This document shows, one piece after another, positions 1 through 13,259 of a stretch of DNA of 64,000 nucleotides. The stretch spans positions 1 through 64,000 of the forward strand of contig DASRDZ010000077.1 in NCBI GenBank assembly GCA_035652335.1, read 5' to 3'. The DNA comes from DASRDZ01 sp035652335 (lineage in GTDB: Bacteria > Chloroflexota > Dormibacteria > Aeolococcales > Aeolococcaceae). A program made the translations under genes and the position numbers. Position 1 is the stretch's first letter. Each line of letters begins with the position of its first letter. The notes beneath the pieces were generated by a model, which saw only the letters and a program-made list of their open reading frames with translations, searched no databases and was not told where the DNA came from.

Positions 1-1449
<1,449 letters not shown>

Positions 1450-1463
1450 GCCCGGCTGCGCGC

Positions 1464-2201
1464 CTACTGCGATTCCTGCACGGTGACGCTCTGCATCACG
1501 TCACCCATCTGGATCGCGAGGGCCACGTCGATCCCCTTGGTCACCTGCCCGAAGAGGTTGTACTGCTTGGGCAGCGTCGTGTCGTTGGCGATGCACACGA
1601 AGAACTGTGAGCCGTTGGTGTTGGGGCCGGCGTTGGCCATGGCCACGCAGCCCGTGGTGTAGTCGCCCTGCACCGGCTCGTCGGCGAACTCGTAGCCGGG
1701 GCCGCCGCTGCCGTCGCCCTTGGGGTCGCCGCCCTGGATGACGAAGCCCGGCACCACGCGGTGGAACTTGAGCCCGTCGTAGAAATGGTTGCGGGCCAGC
1801 ACCACGAAGTTGTTCACCGTCTTGGGCGCCAGCTTGGGCTCCAGGCAGAGGACGATGTCGCCCCTCTCGGTCTTGATGGTGGCCAGGTAGAGCTTGGCGG
1901 TGTCGATCTGCATGGCCGGCGCCGACGAGTAGGCGTGCAGGTCGCTCGGCGCGTCCTTGGGCTGCAGCGGGCTGCCGAACTGCGCCGTGCTGCAGGGAGT
2001 CGCCGCGCCGGCCGCGGTCCCGCCGCCACTGCTCACCGTGCTCGACTCGACGGCGGAGCTGGATGCGCCGGACGGGCTGGAGGAGCTGGAGGCGCTGGAC
2101 GAGCTGCCCGACTGCGACGTGCCCGTGCTCCCGCAGGCGGCCAGGAGCGCGGCACCGGCGAGCAGGAGGGCGCGCAGCGGGCGCGGGGACGGCACGGCCA
2201 T
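1464..2201 (-). CDS. Exported cyclophilin-type peptidyl-prolyl isomerase (lipoprotein)
   Basis: This 245-residue protein catalyses cis-trans isomerisation of X-Pro bonds, most likely on the outer face of the membrane. The N terminus is a lipoprotein signal with lipobox LAAC, so the mature protein would start at Cys23. A Ser/Gly/Thr-rich linker of about 60 residues follows. The C-terminal cyclophilin domain has the family signatures FHRVVPGFVIQGGDP and NGSQFFVC, including the catalytic Arg, Phe and Gln. The ATG at 2201 directly precedes the signal peptide; upstream in-frame starts would add a non-signal extension. A -10-like TATGGT lies 8 bases upstream, implying an almost leaderless message that continues into typA. 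Confidence 0.9.
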   Translation of the reverse strand: MAVPSPRPLRALLLAGAALLAACGSTGTSQSGSSSSASSSSSPSGASSSAVESSTVSSGGGTAAGAATPCSTAQFGSPLQPKDAPSDLHAYSSAPAMQIDTAKLYLATIKTERGDIVLCLEPKLAPKTVNNFVVLARNHFYDGLKFHRVVPGFVIQGGDPKGDGSGGPGYEFADEPVQGDYTTGCVAMANAGPNTNGSQFFVCIANDTTLPKQYNLFGQVTKGIDVALAIQMGDVMQSVTVQESQ

Positions 2202-2209
2202 GGCGCCGA

Positions 2210-2215
2210 ACCATA
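2210..2215 (-). promoter_or_regulatory. -10 box TATGGT of the cyclophilin-typA operon
   Basis: TATGGT on the minus strand is separated from the ATG at 2201 by 8 bases. It fits the near-leaderless arrangement seen at many other genes here. No convincing -35 is visible. Confidence 0.4.
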
Positions 2216-2350
2216 CCGTGCGCGGCGACGCCGGCGGACTCCGGCCCCGCAGGACCGCCCTGACCGGCGGGCACCAGGTGATAGCCTCGTCCAGAGGAAC
2301 GGGAGCAGGGGCGTCACGACTGATCGTCCAGACGGTTGGAGGGTGTGCCC

Positions 2351-3013
2351 ATGACCCGCCGGCACGCCAGGTCCGGCATCCGCGCCGGAGCAGCCCGCCT
2401 GCTCGCCGTCGCCACCAGCGGCGGCGCGGCGGCCCTGCTCCTGCGCGCATGGCGGCGCCGGGAGCGGCTCGAAGGCCAGGACGTCGTCGACCTCCTCCTC
2501 TCCCGGCACCGCGAGACCGAGCAGCTCATCGAGGAGTACGAGCGGTCCACCGCGGTTCCCGAGGTGCGCCGGGCGGCCCTGCGCGAGCTGCGGCGGCGCC
2601 TCTCGATCCACGAGGCGGTGGAGGAGCAGCTGGTCCATCCCCTGGTGAGGCGGCAGCTTCCCGACGGCCATCGCCTGGCCGCGCAGGTGCTGGCGGAGGA
2701 GCGGCAGGCCAAGCAGCTCCTCGCCGCCATCGAGGACGCCGAGCCCGGCGGCGACGACCGCGAGGAGCTGGTGCGCCGCCTCGTCGAGGGTGTCCGCGAG
2801 CACGCCCACACCGAGGAGACGCTGCTCTTCCCAGCGCTGCGGCTCCACCTCGGGCCTCGCGAGCGGATGCGGCTCGGGGCGATGGTGGAGCGAGCCGAGC
2901 GGCTGGCGCCGACCCACCCCCACCCGCACGCGCCAGGCTCGGTGGGGATCCCGGTCGTCGGCGTCCTCGACCGGGCGCGCGACCGCGTCCGCCACGGCTC
3001 GCCGCCCCGCTGA
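2351..3013 (+). CDS. Hemerythrin/HHE cation-binding domain protein
   Basis: This 220-residue protein has a four-helix HHE-type domain that probably binds a di-iron centre for O2, NO or redox sensing. Ligand-like elements are visible: SRHRETEQLIEEYE, IHEAVEEQLVHPLV and EHAHTEETLLFPAL, with paired His and Glu at the helix spacing usual for HHE proteins. A short hydrophobic Ala/Leu stretch near residues 12-30 could be a weak membrane anchor. The ATG at 2351 is preceded by GGAGGG with a 7-base gap; a TTG five codons earlier overlaps that ribosome site and is less likely. The tail is His/Pro- and Arg-rich. It appears monocistronic, divergent from the cyclophilin. Confidence 0.8.
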   Translation: MTRRHARSGIRAGAARLLAVATSGGAAALLLRAWRRRERLEGQDVVDLLLSRHRETEQLIEEYERSTAVPEVRRAALRELRRRLSIHEAVEEQLVHPLVRRQLPDGHRLAAQVLAEERQAKQLLAAIEDAEPGGDDREELVRRLVEGVREHAHTEETLLFPALRLHLGPRERMRLGAMVERAERLAPTHPHPHAPGSVGIPVVGVLDRARDRVRHGSPPR

Positions 3014-3180
3014 CACCCTCACCCCGCCGGCAGAGGAGGCGGCGGCCGGGGGACCACCAGCCTCCCTGCCGTGGAGTGGGAGTTGCCGTCCGTTGCGCCG
3101 AGTGTGCCCTGCCACCGGTTGAGAGGGGGTGTGCACGGCGTTAAGAGGTGTGGGCGGCGGCGCTAGGATTCGCCACCGGC

Positions 3181-3690
3181 ATGGCAGCGCTGCGGGTGGT
3201 CCTGGGACACGGCGCGTCGGGGACGGCGGCCTCGATGCGCCCGCACGTTCGCGGCCTGGAGGAGCGCGGCATCGCCGCCGAGGCGATCGACCTCCCCAAG
3301 GGAAGGGCGGAGCGGGCGGTGCCGGTGTTCGCCCGGCGCGTCGCCGCCGATCCCGGTGGGTTCGTCGTCGGCGGCCACAGCTTCGGCGGCCGCGTCGCCT
3401 CGATGCTGGCGGCGGAGACGCCGGTGGGTGGGCTGGTGCTGCTGTCGTATCCGCTGCACCGGCCCGGGCATCCCGAGGACCTGCGCGTCGAGCACTGGCC
3501 GCGCATCGCCTGTCCGGTGCTGCTCCTCTCCGGGGAGTCCGATCCCTTCGCCCGCGTCGACCTGCTGCGCGCGAACGTCCCGCTGCTGCGTGACGTGACG
3601 CTGCACACCTATCCGGGCGTGCAGCACGGCCTCCTCCCCGTGCTCGACGACGCCCTCGACCGTGTCGCGGAGTTCGTGCGCTCGCTGTAG
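3181..3690 (+). CDS. Small alpha/beta-hydrolase (Tex30/dienelactone-hydrolase-like)
   Basis: This protein of about 169 residues is a compact alpha/beta-hydrolase lacking a cap domain; the substrate cannot be told. The nucleophile elbow GHSFGG carries the Ser, the acid is in LLSGESDPFA and the catalytic His is in GVQHGLLP. The N-terminal GHGASGT probably forms the oxyanion loop. This layout matches the Tex30/KANL3-like group of short hydrolases. The ATG at 3181 starts just before the first beta strand; a GTG at 3148 would add 11 residues without domain support. TAGGAT at 3164-3169 is a possible -10 box with a short leader. It is a single-gene unit. Confidence 0.8.
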   Translation: MAALRVVLGHGASGTAASMRPHVRGLEERGIAAEAIDLPKGRAERAVPVFARRVAADPGGFVVGGHSFGGRVASMLAAETPVGGLVLLSYPLHRPGHPEDLRVEHWPRIACPVLLLSGESDPFARVDLLRANVPLLRDVTLHTYPGVQHGLLPVLDDALDRVAEFVRSL

Positions 3691-3820
3691 CCGCAGGACC
3701 GGGCGAAGCTGACCTTCGGCCCGCCTCCGCGCAGCGGACGGCCCGCCGCATCGGTGACCTTCGCCGCTGGCGCTGCCGGCCGTCCCATGCCGATGCTGTG
3801 GCATGCGCCCGCATCCTCAC

Positions 3821-7362
<3,542 letters not shown>

Positions 7363-7366
<4 letters not shown>

Positions 7367-8505
7367 CCGCGCCCACCGTCGCGCAGTGGCGCGAGCTGTA
7401 CGCCGAGGTCGTCGATCCCGGCCTGTGCATGGGCTGCGCCGCCTGCGTGATCGCCTGCCCGCGCGGCGTGCTCGCCTACGCCGGCGAGCGGCCCGTGCAG
7501 ACGGACGCGGAGAGCGGTGCGGACGGCTGCCGCTTCGGCGACGCGGGATGCACGGTGTGCGCCAAGGCCTGCGCCCGGCTGCGGCCGCAGACGGTGATGC
7601 TGGAGAGCGCCGTGATGGGCCGCGCCCACCGCGACGACGAGCCGGCGGGCGTGGCCCGCAGCGTGGTGGCGGCGCGCGGCGCCTCGCCCGCCGTGCACGC
7701 GGCCGGGCAGGACGGCGGCTTCGTCACCGCGCTGCTCGGCTGGGCGCTGGAGCACGAGCTGATCGACGGCGCGGTGGTGTCCGGCGTCGATCCCACTGCG
7801 CCGCTGCTGCCCGTGCCGGTGCTGGCGACGACGCCCTCAGCTCTTCTGGCGGCGGCGCGCTCGCGCTACACGTACTCCGCGAACCCGCTGCTGCTGCGCG
7901 ACGTCCCGCCCGCGCGACGGGTCGCCCTGGTGGGCACGCCCTGCCAGGTCAGCGCGGTGCGGCGCGCCCAGGCGTCGGGCCTGAAGCGCTTCCGCTCCGT
8001 CGTCTTCACGGTGGGGCTGATGTGCAGCGAGGCCTTCACCGTCGAGGGGTTCCTGCACGGCGTGCTGGAGTCGCGCCTCGGCATCGACCTGCGTGACGTG
8101 GCCAAGGTCAACATCAAGGGGCGCGTACTGGTGAGCGTCCCCCCGGGACGGGAGGGACGGTTGCGCCAGGGCGCAATCCCCGGCAGCGCCGCGCGGATCG
8201 CCGCGCCCGGGCTGGTCGAGGTGCCGCTCAAGGAGTGCAAGCCCTTCGCCCGCGAGGCCTGCCACCACTGCCCCGACTTCGCCGCCGAGCTGGCCGACGT
8301 CAGCGCCGGCGGGCTGGGGCTGGACGGCTGGACGATCGCCATGGCGCGCACCGGCATCGGCGAGGACTGGCTGCACGGCGCCGCCTTCGAGGGCGCCGTC
8401 GAGCTCCGCGACGCGGGCGACTTCCCCGAGGCGCTGGCGGTGCGCGACCGCCTGGCGGCGGCGCAGCGGCGGCGGCCGGCGAAGCACGCGGCGCTGCCCG
8501 CCTGA
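7363..8505 (+). CDS. FrhB/FdhB-type iron-sulfur flavoprotein (coenzyme F420 dehydrogenase beta subunit family)
   Basis: This 380-residue protein belongs to the FrhB/FpoF/FdhB family, which binds FAD and Fe-S clusters and moves electrons between ferredoxin-like donors and F420 or similar acceptors. The N terminus has a ferredoxin motif CMGCAACVIACP and then CTVCAKAC. The middle holds the family flavin-domain pattern with VGTPCQVSAVRRAQ. The C-terminal part has CKPFAREACHHCPDF and ADVSAGGLG, as in the FrhB_FdhB C-terminal domain. It overlaps nifJ by 4 bases, so the proteins are probably made together and may act as a redox pair, passing electrons from pyruvate oxidation to a deazaflavin or flavin acceptor. 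Partner identity is inference. Confidence 0.85.
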
Positions 8506-8513
8506 CGCCGCCC

Positions 8514-9080
8514 TCAGCGCCGCACGTCGAACTCCAGCTCCAGCACCGACGCCGCGCCGCGGTGGACGCGGTGCCGCGGCCAGCGGGTGCGGATGAGGGT
8601 GAGCATCCGGTGGTTGTCCGCCAGGACCGAGGCGCGCAGCCGCGCGACGCCCTCCTCGGCGGCACGCAGGGCGACGTACTCCAGCAGCGCCGCACCCAGC
8701 CCGCGCCCCTGGTGCTCGTCGACGACGGTGATGCTCACCTCGGCGACGGTGGGCTCGGCGGGGTCGCGGACAAAGCGGCCGACCGCGATGCCGTCGCCGG
8801 TGGCGAGGTCGGTGGCGCAGATGGCCTCGTGGTCGTGGTGGTCGACCTCGAGGAAGTAGTGCAGCTCCCGCTCGGTGAGCAGGGCCTTCGGCGAGAAGAA
8901 GCGCATGTAGCGCGACGCGGAGCCGAGGTGCTCGAAGCCGCGCAGGTAGACCTCCCGGTCGCTGGGCCGCAGCGGCCGGAGGAGGACGCGGCCGCCGTCG
9001 CGCAGGGTGACCAGGCGGTGGGTGGTGCGCGCGGGCGCCTGAACCGATCGGGGTGCGGGGGGCGGATAGGGCAGTTGCAT
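8514..9080 (-). CDS. GNAT-family N-acetyltransferase
   Basis: This 188-residue protein has one GNAT domain, which transfers an acyl group from acyl-CoA to an amine of an unknown small molecule or protein. The acetyl-CoA pyrophosphate loop QGRGLGAALL near residue 115 is clear, with the preceding strand AEVSITVVDEH. The N-terminal LRDGGRVLLRPLRPSD is typical of the domain start. The protein resembles GNAT modules attached to acyl-CoA synthetases, but no synthetase is present. The start codon lies inside a GTTGC-N5-GCAAC palindrome, so the gene is likely controlled by the adjacent HxlR protein. It ends 8 bases from the convergent FrhB-like gene. Confidence 0.85.
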   Translation of the reverse strand: MQLPYPPPAPRSVQAPARTTHRLVTLRDGGRVLLRPLRPSDREVYLRGFEHLGSASRYMRFFSPKALLTERELHYFLEVDHHDHEAICATDLATGDGIAVGRFVRDPAEPTVAEVSITVVDEHQGRGLGAALLEYVALRAAEEGVARLRASVLADNHRMLTLIRTRWPRHRVHRGAASVLELEFDVRR

Positions 9081-9122
9081 GATGCAACGCCCAGTATGCG
9101 CCGGTCAGTTGCCTGAAGCAAC
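9074..9122. promoter_or_regulatory. Two GTTGC-N5-GCAAC palindromes between hxlR and the GNAT gene
   Basis: Exact copies lie at 9074-9088 (spacer ATGAT) and 9108-9122 (spacer CTGAA), 34 bases apart centre to centre. The first covers the GNAT start codon and the second abuts the hxlR stop. A one-mismatch copy upstream of hxlR at 9590-9604 makes an HxlR operator the simplest explanation. Confidence 0.55.
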
Positions 9123-9566
9123 CCTCTCGCGACGCCGCCAGGCCATCCCCCGCGCCTCGACGTCCTGCCGGCAGTCCGGGCAGACCAGCACGGGCATGAC
9201 GTCGTGCCCGCAGGCCTTGTGGGTCAGCACCATGGGAGGCCCGGTATCGCCGGCGGCCCAGCGGTCGCCCCAGCGCATCAGGGAGAGCAGCACCGGGTAG
9301 AGGTCACGACCCTTGTCGGTGAGGCGGTACTCGTAGCGCTCGGGTCGCTCCTGGTAGAGGCGGCGCTCCAGCACGCCCTCGTCGACCAGCGTCTGCAGCC
9401 GGTCGGTGAGGATGTTGCGGGCGATGCCCAGGCTGCGCTGGAAGTCCTCGAAGCGGCGCACCCCGCAGAAGGCGTCGCGGAGCACCAGCAGGCTCCACCA
9501 CTCCCCCACCACGTCGAGGGTGCGGGCCACCGAGCACTCCATGCCGGCGAAGCTGGTGCGCTTCAT
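9105..9566 (-). CDS. HxlR-family winged-helix transcriptional regulator
   Basis: This 153-residue DNA-binding regulator has the HxlR (MarR-like) fold. The family signature starts with CSVARTLDVVGEWW near residue 11, a conserved Cys used for redox or electrophile sensing in some relatives such as HypR and YodB. The helix-turn-helix is in RFEDFQRSLGIARNILTDRL and the wing in YEYRLTDKGRDL. The C-terminal tail has KACGH and CPDC, a possible zinc-binding pair found in part of the family. It is followed by the GNAT gene on the same strand. A -10 box TATGCT sits 6 bases before the ATG and overlaps nothing else, so the message is probably leaderless. Confidence 0.88.
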   Translation of the reverse strand: MKRTSFAGMECSVARTLDVVGEWWSLLVLRDAFCGVRRFEDFQRSLGIARNILTDRLQTLVDEGVLERRLYQERPERYEYRLTDKGRDLYPVLLSLMRWGDRWAAGDTGPPMVLTHKACGHDVMPVLVCPDCRQDVEARGMAWRRRERVASGN

Positions 9567-9572
9567 GCCGCC

Positions 9573-9604
9573 AGCATAGCCCGCTTCGCGTTGCGTGACG
9601 CTAC
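9573..9604 (-). promoter_or_regulatory. hxlR promoter: TATGCT -10 and upstream operator-like palindrome
   Basis: TATGCT (9573-9578, minus strand) is 6 bases from the hxlR ATG, so transcription would start at or next to the start codon. GTTGC-GTGAC-GCTAC at 9590-9604 is the third, one-mismatch copy of the palindrome and lies just upstream of the -10, a position suited to autoregulation. Confidence 0.5.
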
Positions 9605-9608
9605 GGAT

Positions 9609-10592
9609 TCAGCGCCGCACGTCGCGCGGGTCGCTGCGGGTGGCCTCCAGCTCGTGGCGGTAGGGCAGGTTCTCCATGTCGCCGTGCGCCGACATGACGT
9701 GGGCGGCGCAGCGGGCGGCGAGGTCGAGCGCCTCGGCAAGCGCCTCGCCGTCCAGGGTGGCGGCGAGGAACCCGGCGGCGAAGGCGTCGCCGGCGCCGAC
9801 GGGATCGACGACGCGCTGCAGCGGCGCGGCCGGCACCTGCACCACCTCCCCGCCGGCGCCGACCGCCAGCGCCCCCTGCTCGCCGAGCTTGAGCACGACG
9901 AGCCGCGGACCGAGCGCGAGCAGCGCCTGCGCCGCCAGCAGCGGGTCGGGCTCGCCGGTGATCAGCTCCGCCTCGGCGACGCCGGGCAGCACCACGTCGC
10001 TCTGCGCGGCGAGGTCGCGCATCACCGGCCGCGCCTCGCCGTCGCTCCACAGCTTGCGCCGCATGTTCGGGTCGAACACGACAGGAACTCCGGCGCCGCG
10101 GGCCACCTCCGCGGCGTGGAACGACGCCTGCCGGCACGACGCCGAGAGCGCAGGGGTGATGCCGGTGAGGTAGAGGTGCTGCGCGCCCGCGACGTACCGC
10201 TCCGGGACGTCGGCCGCCCCCAGGCGGCTCGCCGCCGAGCCGCGACGGTAGTAGAGCACCTCGATGGCGCCCAGCTCGCGGCGCTCGCGGATCATCACGC
10301 CCGTGGGCGCCTCGGCGTCGACGACCGCGTGCGCCAGGTCGACCCCCTCACCGCGCAGGCGGTGCAGGATGACCCGCCCGAAGTCGTCGTTGCCGACCCG
10401 GCTGATCCAGCCGGCGGCGTGGCCGAGCCGGCAGAGCCCGGCGGCGACGTTCGACTCCGCACCGCCGACCAGGCGACGGAAGCTGGTCGCCTCGCGCAGC
10501 GGACCGGACTGCTCCGCCATGAGCAGGACCATCGTCTCGCCGAGCGTCACCACCTCCGGCGACGCGGAGGCCGCCGCTGCCTGCCGGCTCAC
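9609..10592 (-). CDS. kdgK: PfkB-family sugar kinase, probable 2-keto-3-deoxygluconate kinase
   Basis: This 327-residue ribokinase-family enzyme most likely phosphorylates 2-keto-3-deoxy sugar acid at C6 for cleavage by the neighbouring aldolase. Visible family features are the N-terminal VTLGETMVLLMAE, the glycine pair GGAESNVAAGL, and the C-terminal PfkB signature DPVGAGDAFAAGF with the catalytic Asp. The YYRRGSAASRL segment resembles the substrate lid of KDG kinases. The GTG start at 10592 overlaps the aldolase stop (GTGA), so the genes are coupled. It is the last gene of the sugar-acid operon. Substrate assignment rests on family likeness and context. Confidence 0.85.
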   Translation of the reverse strand: MSRQAAAASASPEVVTLGETMVLLMAEQSGPLREATSFRRLVGGAESNVAAGLCRLGHAAGWISRVGNDDFGRVILHRLRGEGVDLAHAVVDAEAPTGVMIRERRELGAIEVLYYRRGSAASRLGAADVPERYVAGAQHLYLTGITPALSASCRQASFHAAEVARGAGVPVVFDPNMRRKLWSDGEARPVMRDLAAQSDVVLPGVAEAELITGEPDPLLAAQALLALGPRLVVLKLGEQGALAVGAGGEVVQVPAAPLQRVVDPVGAGDAFAAGFLAATLDGEALAEALDLAARCAAHVMSAHGDMENLPYRHELEATRSDPRDVRR

Positions 10593-11263
10593 GCGCTGCG
10601 CGCCGCCCGCACCGCCTCCATCAGGGTCGCGGCCCGCGCGGCCAGGGCCGCCTCGTCGCCCGACTCGACGAGGTCGACCGGGACCAGCTGCGCGCCCACG
10701 CCCACCGCCCAGGCGCCGGCCGCCATGAACCCGGCGGCCGTCTCCGGCGTGATGCCGCCGGTGGGAACCAGCGGGATCTGGCGGAGCGGGCCGAGCAGGT
10801 CGTGGATGTACCGCGGGCCGACCGTGCTCGACGGGAACACCTTCACCGCCGTCGCCCCCGCGTTCCAGGCGCGCACGATCTCGCTGGCCGTGAACGCGCC
10901 GGGCACGTAGGGGATGCCCAGCGCGTGGATGTCGCGGATCAGCGCCTCGTCGCTGTGCGGCGAGACGAAGAAGCATGCGCCGGCGTCCGCCGCACTGCGC
11001 GCGCTGCGCAGGTCCATCACCGTGCCTGCACCCACGGCGACGTCATCGCCGAGCGACTCGCGCAATGCGGCGAGGGTGTCGAGCGCATTGTCGGAGTCCA
11101 TGGTGATCTCGACGGCGCGCACGCCGCCCTGGGCGAGCGCACGCGCCGCCATCACCGCATGGGCGGTGCTGAGGCGCCGGAAGATCGCCACCACGCGCGT
11201 CTCGGCGAGCGCGTCGGGCGCGGGGTTGCGCCGCAGCGGCGCGACGTCCGCAGGCGCGCTCAT
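10589..11263 (-). CDS. eda: KDPG/KHG-type aldolase
   Basis: This 224-residue class I aldolase probably splits 2-keto-3-deoxy-6-phosphogluconate into pyruvate and glyceraldehyde 3-phosphate. Family markers are VVAIFRRLS, VEITMDS with the acid-base Glu, GAGTVMDL, the Schiff-base Lys in ATAVKVFPSS and PTGGITPETAAGFMAAGA. Length is normal for Eda. The ATG at 11263 overlaps the dehydratase stop by 4 bases and the gene end overlaps the kinase start, placing it in the middle of a tightly coupled operon. Together with kinase and dehydratase it makes a semi- or fully phosphorylative Entner-Doudoroff branch. Confidence 0.9.
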   Translation of the reverse strand: MSAPADVAPLRRNPAPDALAETRVVAIFRRLSTAHAVMAARALAQGGVRAVEITMDSDNALDTLAALRESLGDDVAVGAGTVMDLRSARSAADAGACFFVSPHSDEALIRDIHALGIPYVPGAFTASEIVRAWNAGATAVKVFPSSTVGPRYIHDLLGPLRQIPLVPTGGITPETAAGFMAAGAWAVGVGAQLVPVDLVESGDEAALAARAATLMEAVRAARSA

Positions 11264-12501
11264 CGCTTCGGCACCGCATAGCGCTGCTGCGGCACCACCG
11301 GCACCCAGTCGGGACGGCCGGGGTCGCGGTCGTACGCGTAGCCGCCGATCGAGCGGAACAGCTCGTGGTACGTGCCCAGCCTGTCGCGGTCGAGCTCGAC
11401 GCCCAGCCCCGGGCCGCCGGGCACGGCGATCTCGCCGTTGACGTAGCGCATGAGTCCTCCCTGGATGACGTCGTCGCAGAGGTGATGGTAGTGCGCGTCG
11501 GCCGCGAACTTCAGGTTGGGGAGGAGGGCGCCGAAGTGCAGCATGGTGGCCAGCTGGATGCCCAGCTCCCCGCTGGAATGGACGCTGACTCCCCACTGGA
11601 AGGTCTCGCAGACCTTGGCCGCCTGCCAGGCCTGGCGCAGCCCGCCCCAGAAGGTGGTGTCGAGGAGGATGACGTCGACGGCGTCGAGCCGGATGCACGC
11701 CGCCAGCTGCTCGGGGTTGACCACCACCGTGTTGGTCGCGGTGGGGATGCCGACGCGCTCACGCACCCGGCGCATGCCGTCGAGCCCCCAGGTGGGATCC
11801 TCCAGGTAGTCGTTGCGCAGGTCGGCGATGGCGCGCGCCACCTCCAGCGACTCCTCGACGGTCCACACCGCGTTGGGGTCGAGCCGCACGCGGTCCTCCG
11901 GGAAGGCCGCGGCGATGGCGCGGAGCACCTCGACGTCGTGCTGCGGCGGGAAGTGGCCGCCCTTCAGCTTGTGGGTGCGGAAGCCGTGCTTCTCGCGGAG
12001 GGCGCGGCAGTGCGCCACCATCTCGTCCGGCGTCTCCTCACCGCCGGCCCCGCCGTCCTCCGACGGGTAGCGGTAGAAGAGATACGTGGCGAACGGCACC
12101 GACTCGCGCAGCGCGCCGCCGAGCAGGTCGCAGACGCGCATGTCCAGGGCGCGTCCCATGATGTCGAGGCAGGCGAACTCCACCGCGGCGTGCATCTGCA
12201 TGCGGTTGTTGTAGAGCGACGCCGTGGGGTTCATCAGCTTCCAGCGCAGCATCTCCAGGTCGAAGGGGTCGTGGCCCAGGAGGTACTGGCGCAGGCCGGC
12301 GATGGCCTGGTCGGCCACCTCGCCGCCGCCGCCCATCTCGCCGAGGCCGACCAGGCCTGCGTCGGTCTCGACCTCGACGATGGTGCGCACGAAGCGGCCC
12401 CAATGCGCGCCCGCGGCGTGGCGCAGCGGCGCCTCCAGCGGCACCGTCACCGGCGTGGTGCGGACGTCGCGGATCAGGCCGGCGGGATGGCGGCGGCTCA
12501 T
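11260..12501 (-). CDS. Enolase-superfamily sugar-acid dehydratase (glucarate dehydratase-like)
   Basis: This 413-residue enzyme should remove water from a sugar acid to give a 2-keto-3-deoxy product. It has all the active-site pieces of the glucarate dehydratase branch: KLKGG base region, metal ligands in LDPN, LEDP and ATN, the Asp in LLDTTFW and the His in SVHSSGELG. The N-terminal capping domain starts with IRDVRTTPVTVPLEAPL. Downstream enzymes use KDG-type compounds, so gluconate, galactonate or a hexarate could each be the substrate; the sequence does not decide. The ATG overlaps the gntR stop (TGATG). Most similar proteins are annotated glucarate dehydratase. Confidence 0.85.
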   Translation of the reverse strand: MSRRHPAGLIRDVRTTPVTVPLEAPLRHAAGAHWGRFVRTIVEVETDAGLVGLGEMGGGGEVADQAIAGLRQYLLGHDPFDLEMLRWKLMNPTASLYNNRMQMHAAVEFACLDIMGRALDMRVCDLLGGALRESVPFATYLFYRYPSEDGGAGGEETPDEMVAHCRALREKHGFRTHKLKGGHFPPQHDVEVLRAIAAAFPEDRVRLDPNAVWTVEESLEVARAIADLRNDYLEDPTWGLDGMRRVRERVGIPTATNTVVVNPEQLAACIRLDAVDVILLDTTFWGGLRQAWQAAKVCETFQWGVSVHSSGELGIQLATMLHFGALLPNLKFAADAHYHHLCDDVIQGGLMRYVNGEIAVPGGPGLGVELDRDRLGTYHELFRSIGGYAYDRDPGRPDWVPVVPQQRYAVPKR

Positions 12502-13259
12502 CAGGACACCCCGGCGAGCAGCGCCGTGTCGAGCAGCGGCGCCTGCAGGTCGCGCGCGGTGTGCGGCGGCTCGGCGAAGGCTTCCGGATGGCTCTCGCGC
12601 AACGAGCTGAGCTGGCGCTGCAACGGTTCCTCCAGGTGTCCGCGGATCGCCCGCTCGACGCGCGGGGCGCTGCGTTCGAGGAGGGCGGCGGCGATCTCGC
12701 GATGCCCGCGCAGCGAGGCGCGCATGTGCCCGACGGTCATGGGCACCATGTAGCGCGCCCGGTTGACGTGCAGCCAGGCGCGCTGCGCCGCCTCGACGGC
12801 ACGGCGGTTGCCCGCGGCGGCCAGCAGGTAGAGGTGGAACTGCTCGTCGCTGCGCAGGAAGGCCGGTGAGTCGAGGTGCTCGATGGCGTGCCGCTGCGCC
12901 GACAGCAGCTCCTGCAGGACGTCGCTGTCCAGCTCGAAGCCGGCGGCGATCACGCGCTGGGCCATCTCGATCTCCAGCGCTTCGCGGACGGCCATGTTGT
13001 CGGTGATGTCGCGGGCGTCGAGCGGGGCGGCGTAGGTGCCCTTCTTGGGCACGCTGGTGACCAGCCCCTCCAGCGAGAGTCGGTGCAGCGCGGCACGCAG
13101 CGGCGTGCGGCTCATGCCGAGCCGCGCGGCCACCTCACGCTCGTTGAGCGGCGCGCCCGCGGGCACCTCGCAGGTGGCGATGGCCTGGGCCAGGCGCGCG
13201 TAGGCGACGTCGGCGAGGTCCGGGTGCGGCGGCGGCGCGGTGCGCCGGCGGGTGCTCAT
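12501..13259 (-). CDS. GntR-family regulator, FCD subfamily
   Basis: This 252-residue repressor has an N-terminal winged helix (PLNEREVAARLGMSRTPLRA near residues 39-58, wing at VTSVPKKGTYAAP) and a C-terminal helical FCD ligand-binding domain from about residue 80. Metal-ligand-type residues appear in DEQFHLYLLAAAGN and the late GHREIAAAL. FCD regulators usually sense sugar acids, hydroxy acids or amino acids, fitting its place between a binding protein and a sugar-acid dehydratase. It overlaps both neighbours by 1 to 4 bases. Probable operators resembling the FCD consensus TGGTATACCA lie upstream of the operon at 14950-15039, implying autoregulation. Confidence 0.9.
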   Translation of the reverse strand: MSTRRRTAPPPHPDLADVAYARLAQAIATCEVPAGAPLNEREVAARLGMSRTPLRAALHRLSLEGLVTSVPKKGTYAAPLDARDITDNMAVREALEIEMAQRVIAAGFELDSDVLQELLSAQRHAIEHLDSPAFLRSDEQFHLYLLAAAGNRRAVEAAQRAWLHVNRARYMVPMTVGHMRASLRGHREIAAALLERSAPRVERAIRGHLEEPLQRQLSSLRESHPEAFAEPPHTARDLQAPLLDTALLAGVS

